From: Okapia johnstoni
Lineage: Eukaryota > Chordata > Mammalia > Artiodactyla > Giraffidae
Direction of reading: 5' to 3'
Assembly (NCBI GenBank): GCA_024291935.2
Contig: CM044315.1
Coordinates: 51,372,385 to 51,436,384 of the forward strand
DNA: 64,000 nucleotides
Part shown: positions 55,201 through 64,000 of the stretch, one piece after another
Numbering within the stretch: the first letter of the stretch is position 1
Layout: every line of letters begins with the position of its first letter
The notes under the pieces: model-generated
The model's database searches: none
Seen by the model: only the letters and a program-made list of their open reading frames with translations
What the model was told of the DNA's origin: nothing
Translations under genes and position numbers: made by a program

Positions 55201-56159
55201 CTTTAACTCCTAAATTCCTCCATATTTGTGAAATGATTCACAAATAATGACTAAAAGTTATATTTTCAAATATCAAACAGCTCTAAATTTACCATGTAGC
55301 ATAGTTCAAAGTCAGTGAATCTTGCACTTTAAGATTAAGTGTGAAAAAATTAAAAACGAACTTACCCAACAATGAGCAGAACTATAATTTGAAATCTCTA
55401 TCCTAAAAAGAAATAATGTTTAAATGGGGACCAAGTGACTTAGAGCTGTCTGAAGTTTAGTTCTGCTTTGCTTATAAGTATGAATTGGAAAGTACAGTGT
55501 AGAGGTAGAGATTATTGTACTGGATCATCCTATATCCCCTTGAATGAGGTACTCTATCAGTGAAACTAAGTGAACAAAAGGTGTCATGTCACCAAATATA
55601 AATAAGAGACACGGCAGATACTTGTGGGTCAGACATGAAGGAGTTGATTTCCCATCACGTTACATGTAGTCAGCTACATCCTTAGAAGCAAGGCAGATTC
55701 AGCATCATGAAGAATCATCTGGGAGTGATATCATGAAAATGGTCGAGTAGGAGATACCAGCCTTTGTCCCTTGGTCAATAGAACAATAATCAGACTGCAG
55801 TTCATGAAGGAAGATGGCTCTGGGAGGGTCCAAGAGGCCAGATAAGAACCTGTAGCAATACAATGGAGCAAGAAATGGAGAATAACCACACTCATGGGAT
55901 TTCTGGGGAGATGTGGATAGCTAAGATGTCTGGAGCTTGCTAGGAAAAAGAGGGGTGAGCGCTATCAGTATCAGCCACATTAGGTACCACCATGGTCCTC
56001 AGTTACCTGCACTGCAAAGGACCCCAGCAGCCTTTTCTTTGAAGAGCCCAATAGCCTCTACATAAGACAGCAGCTTTCACTGGAAGAGTGTGTTGCAGTG
56101 TTCACTGGTGAGGACCCAGTGGCCTGCTCTACAGAGGACATATATATAGAAACCTTTTA
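55201..56159. other. intronic sequence without recognised features
   Basis: No gene or confidently named repeat. Confidence 0.45.
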
Positions 56160-58010
56160 AAGACTCCATCAAAAAAAAAAGAAAAAAACTGCTAAAATCA
56201 GTAAATAAATTCAATAAAAATGCAAAACAAAATAAAATCGAAATATAAAAATCAGTTGCACAAATAAACCAAAGAGACAAGTAAATGGAAGGATATTCCA
56301 TGTTCATGAACTAGAAGTATTAAAATTGCTAAAATGTACATACTTCTCAAAGCAGTATACAGATTCAAGGAAACCTCTATCAAAATTCCAATGGCATTTT
56401 TCACAAAAATAGAACAATTTACATGGAGACCACAAGCACCCAAATAGCTAAGGCAATCTTGAGCAAGAACAAAACTAAAGGCATCACACTTAACAATTCA
56501 AATTATTAATTTGATAAAAATTAAAACAATATGGTAGCAGTTTAAAAATAGACATTTGGACCAATGGGACAGAATAGAGAGCTTAGAAATAAAACCAAGC
56601 ATACATGTTCAACTAATCTTTGACAACGGTACCAAGAATACACAAAAGGATAGGATAGCCTTTTTAATAAATGATATTGGGAAAGTTGGATATCCATGTG
56701 CAAAAAATAAAATAGGATGCTTATTTTATACTAGGCACAAAATCAATTCAAACTGTATTAAAGACTTAAAACATAAGTCATAAACCTCCTAAAAACATAG
56801 GGGAAACCTCCTTGACATAGGTCATAGCAATGATTTTTTGGATTTGACACCAAAAGCACAACCAACAAAAGTAAAAACAAACAGTAGGACTCTGTCACAC
56901 TTAGTAGTTTCTACACAACAAGAAAAAAAAATAACAAAATGAATGGAGAATTCAAGAAATGGGAGATAACATTTGTAAAGCATATGTCTTGTCAGGGGAT
57001 AATATCCAAAATATATAAGGAGCTCATACAACTCAATAGCAAATGACAACAACAACAACAACAACAACAAAGTCAATTTAAAAATGAGCAAAGGATGTGA
57101 ATCGAAATTTTTACAAAGAAGATACACAAATGGCCAATAGGTATATGCAAGATGCTTAATATCATTAATCATCAAATAAATGCAAATCAAAACTACAATG
57201 AGCCATTACCTCAACCTGTTTGTATGGCTACTACCAAAAGTCAAAAATAAGTGTTCATGAATATGTAAAGAAAAGAGAACGCTTGTTTACTGCTGATGTG
57301 AATGTAAATCAGAACATCAACTATGAAAAGCAGCATGGAGGGTCCTCAAAAAATTAAAATGTAACTATCATATTATCTAGGAATCCCACTTCTGGCTATA
57401 TATCCAAGGGAAATAAAACCAAATTGTCTCAAACTGGTATCTTCACATTCATGTTCATTGCAGCATTATTTACAAAGTAGCCACAATATGGAAATAACCT
57501 AAGTGCCATCAACAGGCTAATGGATAAAGAAAATATAGGATATATAACGAAGTATTATCTAGCCTTATGAAAAAGGAAACCCAACCCTGTGCAACAACAT
57601 GGATGAATCTAGAGAACACTATGCTAAGTCAATTAAATCAGACACAAAAAGACAAATACTTCCTGATCTCACATATGTGGACTCAAAAAAAAAAAAATTC
57701 AAACTCATAGAAACTGACAGTAGAGTGATAGTAACAAGAGGCTAAGTGGGTGGAGGAAATATGATGTCGGTCAGAGGGCAAAATTCTGTTACATAATGAA
57801 TAAGTTCTGGAGACCTAATGTATAGCTTGATGACTATAATAATAATGAAACTGCTAAGAGAGTAGTTTCCAAATGTTCTCATCACACACAAAAAATATAA
57901 ATATACAAGGTGACGTTTCTATTAAATAGCTTGATTGTGGTAATTATTTCACAATATATATGTATATCAAAAACATCATGCTGTACAACTTAAAATATAC
58001 AATTTTAACT
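56160..58010 (+). repeat. L1, ORF2 C-terminal end and 3' UTR
   Basis: About 1.85 kb in sense with the plus strand. 'ggatattccatgttcatgaa', 'ctaatctttgacaacggtac', 'gccaataggtatatgcaaga', 'catggatgaatctagagaac' and terminal 'catgctgtacaacttaaaat' are L1 phrases in the right order. Many stops; inactive. Contains an (AAC)n run at 57046-57071. Confidence 0.85.
57046..57071. repeat. (AAC)n simple repeat
   Basis: Eight to nine uninterrupted AAC units inside the L1. Confidence 0.9.
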
Positions 58011-58499
58011 TTTTAATCATGCCTCAAGAGAGTTGATAAAAAATCAGGACAGCCAATGAGAACTGGAGCGAGGGCTTATACAGCCTGTCCCAAAGTGATT
58101 GCTACTTATCTAGTAAAACAGAAGCTGGTGATATATTTCTCAGACATTTGCAGCTGGTAGGTCTCTTTCAAGAACTTCTCTTCCTCCAATTTGAATCATC
58201 TGCATCCCCAAAATCAGTCATATTTCATCTCAAATTTGATAATGCTAGTTTACTTGTTATTTTATGTATGTAATTTATATGAGTATTAATGAAAACTAAC
58301 CAGATAAAAATAGTGATAAAGCAGGAAAGAGGATTCTGCATACCAACTGAGTGACCTGCATTTAAAGTAAAGGCCTTGGCCTAATATCAAAAGAATGATG
58401 AATAAATGTGTATTTATATGTCAAATTAAAACAAAATAGTTAAATATAGTATGCATGTTAATGTAAGTTCTTTTTTTATCAGTGTGTTTTCAATTAATC

Positions 58500-59000
58500 A
58501 ATTAAATCTGAGTCCTGATCACCTGAGATAAGAGGTTTGTAATGTCTGAGAAGGTATTACCTAAGCTGCTGGGCCAACAGCACAGTCCTCAGCTGGCTGC
58601 CTTCTTTGGGGATTTCCCTTGGCTAAAGAGAGCTGCCTTGTATCCAAAATCTAATGATAGGTTATTCTGCCAGTATAAAAGCTGAGCCAACTCATTCCAA
58701 CTTGAAAAACTCTCAAAGGTCATCCCAGCTTCAGAGCTCTCTATGGGATTGACTGAGCTTTTGTTGAAACTATATCACAGTCCAGTTTCTCCCCAGCTCA
58801 GTCCTACTTTCTCCCCTTCACTATAGGTGCTGATCCTGAAAGCAGGCTCCGATAAACACCCTGAACTTAATGTCTGTGTGAGTCTGCTTCTCATGAGTCC
58901 TGCAATAGGCTTCCACAGTGCTTTCACTTTAATCTGGCTCTCAGAGAACATCTAACCACTCGCACCCTGCCTGAGAATCAATGTCAAAGTTGACAATCTG
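58500..59000 (+). other. GC-richer island with TATA-like motif, possible old LTR
   Basis: Composition changes sharply from the AT-rich flanks. TATAAAAG lies at 58674-58681, and 'gataaacaccctgaactta' about 175 bp downstream is reminiscent of a polyadenylation-type signal. The spacing suggests an LTR or promoter-like element. I cannot name the family. Confidence 0.3.
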
Positions 59001-59578
59001 ACTTAGACACAACCAAGAGATACAGTCTGCAATTGCTTTCCATCTCTTTACCTCTTTCAACTCCTCTCTCCATGCCTCTTCCTCCTGTGTAGGCCCACAA
59101 AAATGAACAGCATATTTCCTACTTCAGTGTACTGTAACTTTCATTATATCTATCACCATATCATTGTAATTAATAACTATAATATAATAACATCAGCTAC
59201 TGCAACAAACAAATTTATGTCTCAAAGCCAACAGAAGCACACATTTAATCATTTACCAATAATCAATACACAAATTGGCATTATAGCCCTCTTCCACCCA
59301 GTTGTTTGGATGTTTCTGCTATTTTTATCAAGTGGTTTCCAAGGTTCCTCTGAGAATTAATTTTCTTGTAGTCAACTAAAAGGGGCAAAATATATGGGGG
59401 AGTAGCTTCGAGGGTTTTGGGTCCACATCTAGAAATGGTGTACCTTGTTTTCACTGAGTCCTCGGTTGAGAGGCCATCCCAAACTGCCAGAAAGACTGGG
59501 AGATGAAGTCGTTTTGAATATCCAGGAAGAAGAAAGAACATTGATTTTGGTGAGCAGCTCTGCCACACTTGTTCCGTA
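59001..59578. other. intronic sequence without recognised features
   Basis: Unique DNA; no gene seen. Confidence 0.45.
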
Positions 59579-59973
59579 GCTCAGTCATGTCTGACTCTCT
59601 GTGACCCATAGACTGCAGCATGCCAGGCATCCCTGTCCTTCACTCTCTCTCGGAGTTTGCTCGAACTTCTCAAACTTATGTCCATTGAGTTGATGATGTC
59701 ATCCAACCATCTCATTCTCTGTCACCACCTTCTCCTCCTGCCCTCAATCTTTCCCAGAATCAGGGTCTTTTTCAATGAGTTGGCTTTTTGCATCAGGTGG
59801 GCAAATTATTGGAGCTCCAGCTTCAGCATCAGTCCTTTCAATGAATATTCAGGGTTGATTTTCTTTAGGATCAACTGGTTTGATCTCCTGCTGTCCAAGG
59901 GAGTCTCAAGAAGCTTCTCCAGCAGCACAGTTTGAAACCATCAATTATTTGGCACTTAGCTTTCTTTATGGTT
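59579..59973 (-). repeat. BovB 3' fragment
   Basis: 'gctcagtcatgtctgactct', 'agactgcagcatgccaggca' and 'cttcagcatcagtcctttca' mark the BovB 3' end, diverged and truncated. Confidence 0.88.
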
Positions 59974-60371
59974 CCCACTAAGGTCATCCAAAGACTTTAA
60001 CTCCCAGAACAAAGGGGGTCACTCTTCTGCACTGAATTTCCATTGTGTTTTGGGGACTTGTGACTATCCTGTGAATCTGAACTATTCTCTGTTAGACTTT
60101 CTCCACCTAAGCATTAAATATGACTGTTGCTGTTAATTTTTTTTTTCTGTTCTTATCTTTTCTGGAATTATCTAGGTTACTTCCAATCTTCCATATTACT
60201 CCTTACTAACACACACATGAGAGAAATGTGTACATATTTTATTTTTAAGCAGCTTTATTTAAGCATACTTGTTATACAAAGAATTGCATATATTTAATGT
60301 GTATGAGTTGATGAGTTTGGGTATATGTCAACACTCATGGTATCATCACCACAATCAAGGCAATAAATATA

Positions 60372-61390
60372 TCCAGTACTAACTCAATAGCAAAAACACA
60401 AACTATTCTATTAAAAAATGGGCAAAGGACTTGAGCAGACATTTCTCCAAAGAAGACATACAAAGAGCCAACATGCATGTAAAAATTGCTTAATGCCATT
60501 ATCCATAGAATGCAAATCAAAGCCACAATGAGATGTCACCTTATACCTGTTAGGATAGCTATTATTAAAAAGAGAGAGGCAGAACAAGTGTTGGTAAGCT
60601 TATGGAAAAACAGGAATCCTTGTATACTATTGGCAGGAATATAAAATGCACAGCAGCTATGGAAGTATAGATATTCCTAAAAATTAAAAATGGAACTACT
60701 GTCAGATTCAGTAACCCCACTTCTGAATATATATTCAAAAGAACTAAAATCAGTATATCACAAAGATATTAGCTCTCCCATATCCACTGGAGCACTATTC
60801 AAGATAGCTGATATATGGAAATAACTCAAGGGTCCATCAGATGATGAAATGGATAAAGAGAATTTGGTATATACTACAATGAAATATTCAGAGAAGGCAA
60901 TGGCAACCCACTCCAGTGTTCTTGCCTGGAGAATCCCAGGGACGAGGGAGCCTGGTGGGCTGCCATCTATGGGGTCGCACAGAGTCGGACATGACTGAAG
61001 CGACTTAGCAGCAGCAGCACAATAAAATATAATTCAGCCTTACAAAAGAAATTTTGCTATATGTGACAATGTGCATGAATCTAGAGAACATCATGCTAAG
61101 TGAAATAAGTCAGAAGGACAAATATTGCATGATTCTTCTCATATGAGGTATCTAATAAAGTCAAATTCTAACAAGTAGAAATACAACAGTGGCCGCCAGG
61201 GCTGGTGTGTGGGGAAAATGGGGAGCTGTTTTTCAATAGATATGAAGTTCCAGTTATGCTAAGTGAATACATTCTAGAAATTTGCTGCACAGTATAATGG
61301 CCATAGTTAACAATATGCTTCTGTGCACTTCAAAATGTTAAGAGGACAGATCTCATGATTTCTTACCACAAAGAAAACAAAACAAAGGGA
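60372..61390 (+). repeat. L1 3' region, interrupted by a SINE
   Basis: 'gggcaaaggacttgagcaga', 'catttctccaaagaagacat' and 'tgctaagtgaaataagtcag' are L1 ORF2-end/3'-UTR phrases. It is split by the Bov-tA at 60889-61018. Confidence 0.85.
60889..61018 (+). repeat. Bov-tA fragment inserted in L1
   Basis: 'gcaacccactccagtgttct' to 'gaagcgacttagcagcagca'. It interrupts the L1 phrase for 'caatgaaatattcagcc'. Approximate target duplication caatgaaatatt/caataaaatata on the two sides. Confidence 0.88.
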
Positions 61391-61759
61391 ATGTTTATAT
61401 ATTTTTATAATCTATCTTTTACAGAATCTCCAAATATATCTCCACTGAAATACACAAGCACACTTTGTCAACATCTTTATGTTGAATAAAGGGAACAGAA
61501 TGTGCATTTATCAATATCAGGTATGGTTCTAGACTCTTACATTATATTTATTTTTCACTGTAATCATAATTACGTGAGAGAGAAAGAGATTCAGGGTTAG
61601 GGGTAAAGCAATATCCCCACCCCACACCAAGGCCAGCTGGGTAGTAAAAGTAACACTGACACTAAATTTGTCCCCAGAGCACAACCACACTTTAAACCAA
61701 TAGGTATATTGCCTCATGACTGGTGTCTACTCAAAACTAGGATAGAAATTATGAATTTG
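61391..61759. other. intronic sequence without recognised features
   Basis: Unique AT-rich DNA; no gene seen. Confidence 0.45.
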
Positions 61760-63020
61760 TTATTTAGTCACTAAATTGTGCCTCACTCCACAACCCCATA
61801 GACTGCAGCATGTCAGGCCCCCCTGTCCTTCAGTATCTCTGAGAGTTTGCCCAAATTCATGTCCATTGAGTCCACGATGCTACTAACTGGCTTATCCTCT
61901 GTTGCCCCCTTCTCTTCCTGCCTTCAATCTTTCTCAGCATTGGGGTTTTATCCAGTGAGTGGATAAATACATTGGATATAGTTATATATGTATCTTATAT
62001 ACATATATAAAATATAATATATGTATATATTAGTTACCATCAGGTGGCTAATACATTGGAGCTTCAGCTTCAGCATCAGTCCTTCCAATGAATATTCAGA
62101 GTTGATTTCCTTTAGGATTGACTGGTTTGATCTTGCTGTCTGAGGGACACTCAAGAGTGTTCTCCAGCACCACAAATCAAAAGCATCAATTATTTAGCTT
62201 TTAGCCTTCTTTATGGTCCAATTCTCACATCCATGCATTACTACTGGAAAAATCATAGCTTTGATTATTTGGACTTTTGTCAGCAAATTGATATCTCTTC
62301 TTTTTAATATACTTTCTAGGTTTGTCATAGCTTTCCTTCCAAGGAGCAAGCGTCTTTTAATTTTGTGGTTGCAGTCACTGTTCGCAGTGATTTTGGAGCC
62401 CAAGAAAATAAAATCTGTCACTGCTTCCACTTTTTCCCCTTCTATTTACCATGAAGTCATGGGACCAAATGCCATGATCTTAGCTTTCTTAATGTTGGGT
62501 TTTAAGCCATCTTTTCACTCTGTTATTTCACCCTCATCAAGAGGATGAAAGGTTCTTTAATTTCCTTAAAATTAAAGGTTCTTTAATTTAAAAAAGTTCT
62601 TTAATTTCTCTTCACTTTCTGTCATCAGTGTGGTATCATCTGCAAATCTGAGGCTGCTGATATTTCTCCCGGCAATCTTGATTCCAGCTTGCGATTCATC
62701 CAGCCCAGCGTTTTACATGATGTTCTTTGCATATAAGTTAAATAAGCGGGTGGCAATATACAGCTTTGTTACACTTCTTTCCCAATTTTGAACCAGTCAT
62801 TTGCTCCATGTCCGATTCTAACTGTTGCTTCTTGACCAGGAGACAAATTTCTCTGGCAACAGGTAAGGCGGTCTGGTAATCTCTTTCAGAATTTTCCACA
62901 GTTCGCTGTGATCCACACAGTCAAAAATTTAACAGAGTCAATGAAGCAGAAATAGATGTTTTTCTGGTGTTCCTGTCCTATCTCCATGATCCAATGAATG
63001 TTGGCAATTTGACCTCTGGT
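61760..63020 (-). mobile_element. BovB 3' segment with internal insertion, decayed
   Basis: Minus strand, about 1.26 kb, from the 3' end into the RT domain. Recognisable residues: FIFLGSKITANSDCNHKIK and LLGRKAMTNLESILKR. A roughly 80-bp AT-rich insert near 61962-62037 splits the 3' part, and a triplicated 'ttctttaattt' patch lies at 62549-62610. Confidence 0.88.
61962..62037. repeat. AT-rich insert within BovB
   Basis: 'gttatatatgtatcttatat' and 'aaaatataatatatgtata' interrupt the BovB sequence between 'ccagtgagt' and 'catcaggtggc'. Confidence 0.75.
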
Positions 63021-63739
63021 GTAATATCTTAGTAGAAGTGCGGTCTTTACTAGACAAAGAGCACCAGTTCTCTGGGTTTAAGATTTCGGTGTTCCAAGCT
63101 CCTCTCCAGGCACTCTCCTGACTTTCACTTTGCCCTCTGGCAAATCATTTATCTGATTCAATTCAGCTCTAACATAGAAATGAAAATTCTTCAATTCCAC
63201 TCAGGAATAGTAACTAACATTGTTTGGAGGTCAAGCATGAGTTGTTTTTAAAAGAAAATCCTTATAAATGAGACACTGATACAGCTGTATAAATACACTG
63301 TGAAATATTTGACTCTGTGAATTTTCTAGGTCTTTCAAATATTAGCTTTTTATATAAAAACAACTCTTGTGGTCCACATCTTGGATTCAATGCATATCTT
63401 GCCAAATAATTCTTTTCAGAAATGTTCTCTTTCTTAGCATGTCCCTAGGTATCTAATGAATTGCTCAGGTTTTGTTTTGTCGAAGTTATGATGAATTTCA
63501 TTTAATGCTTCCCCCAAAATTAATAAGGCAAAGAAGATAGTTCTACAGCCATAAGTGGGGACTCAATATGAAAACAAACGTGTTGAATTCTTGGTTATAA
63601 AATGAACTAGAAAGTTTGGAAAGCTTTTTGAATGTGAAGAAAAAGAATAAAAATTTTCTTTGTTATTTGGTACCTCTTTAACTCAATATGTTCATTTATA
63701 TGCCAAAATCAGCAAACTATTCAACTTAATACAATATAA
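63021..63739. other. intronic sequence without recognised features
   Basis: Unique AT-rich DNA, no gene. Confidence 0.45.
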
Positions 63740-64000
63740 CAAATATGGACTTCTCACTCCATAAGGTGACATTCAAGTCCCATCATAAAAGCCACTGCCT
63801 GCCTCTCCAGCATCATCTTTCCAAATCCCTTTATTTCAAACTTCAAAGTCCAGACACAGAATTGCTTGTATTCCCCCACATACACCATTATGCTTCTTGC
63901 CTCTGTGACTTTATTTATACTGTTTTCTCCACCTTAAATGTTCTCACATCAAAAAGGGTGACTTAGTTTCCACATCTATAAAATGAGGATAATACCACCA
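63740..64000 (+). repeat. L2-like and MIR-like remnants
   Basis: 63740-63950 has the L2-type 'gactttatttatactgtttt' and pyrimidine-rich pattern. 63962-64000 'ttagtttccacatctataaa' and 'atgaggataatacc' is a MIR core cut by the window edge. Confidence 0.5.

Larger units (their letters stand above)
30165..64000. other. TNNI3K intron, at least 33.8 kb, no exon found
   Basis: I searched by eye for the upstream ankyrin exons (TALHIA/GHLE-type sequence) and N-terminal exons and found none. The preceding exon should therefore lie beyond 64000. The intron is filled by BovB, L1, L2, MIR and SINE copies listed individually. All protein-like frames here are decayed BovB or L1, or chance frames. Confidence 0.7.

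Noticed and set aside
30165..64000. Possible upstream TNNI3K exons (earlier ankyrin repeats, N-terminus)
   Set aside because: No TALHIA- or GHLE-type sequence with splice sites was found; they are presumed beyond the window.

Overview
The window is mammalian nuclear DNA from a bovid ruminant (cattle, sheep, goat or a close relative). Two lines of evidence agree. First, the repeats are ruminant-specific: many tRNA-derived Bov-tA SINEs, a CHR-type SINE, bovine-type L1 tails and at least ten fragments of the RTE-type LINE BovB. Second, the only protein-coding gene I can support has vertebrate exon/intron structure, with GT-AG introns and continuous reading phase across all exons. There is no bacterial, phage or CRISPR content.

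The gene is TNNI3K (cardiac troponin I-interacting kinase), transcribed right to left on the minus strand. Eleven consecutive internal coding exons lie between 30164 and 395. In transcription order they are 30066-30164, 27483-27621, 21761-21905, 21570-21674, 17252-17346, 16504-16653, 2520-2606, 1887-1943, 855-947, 711-768 and 395-589. Splice phases match at every junction, so the frame is open throughout, for about 408 residues. These residues cover most of the ankyrin-repeat domain, the linker, and the N-lobe of the kinase domain (Gly-rich loop, ATP lysine, alpha-C glutamate, Thr gatekeeper). The coiled-coil N-terminus and first ankyrin repeats lie beyond 64000. The catalytic loop, C-lobe and Ser-rich tail lie before position 1.

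Layout: 1-2606 holds the kinase N-lobe and linker exons, with an unreported-looking in-phase 66-nt candidate cassette exon at 2258-2323. 2607-16503 is a large intron with SINEs, a BovB end and old repeats. 16504-30164 holds six ankyrin exons, with an 86-bp mini-intron, a MaLR-like LTR close to one acceptor, X-box-like sites and a cluster of tandem donor hexamers. 30165-64000 is one uninterrupted intron dominated by BovB and L1 pieces. These include a long BovB copy carrying remnants of both endonuclease and reverse transcriptase, a likely twin-primed (5'-inverted) BovB, and opposed BovB copies able to pair in the pre-mRNA.

No wholly new system was found. The items most worth checking are the candidate cassette exon, the tandem donor cluster, the opposed and inverted BovB structures, a recent 83-bp tandem duplication and the (TA)n compound microsatellite. 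Human residue numbers and family comparisons are from memory and should be aligned.
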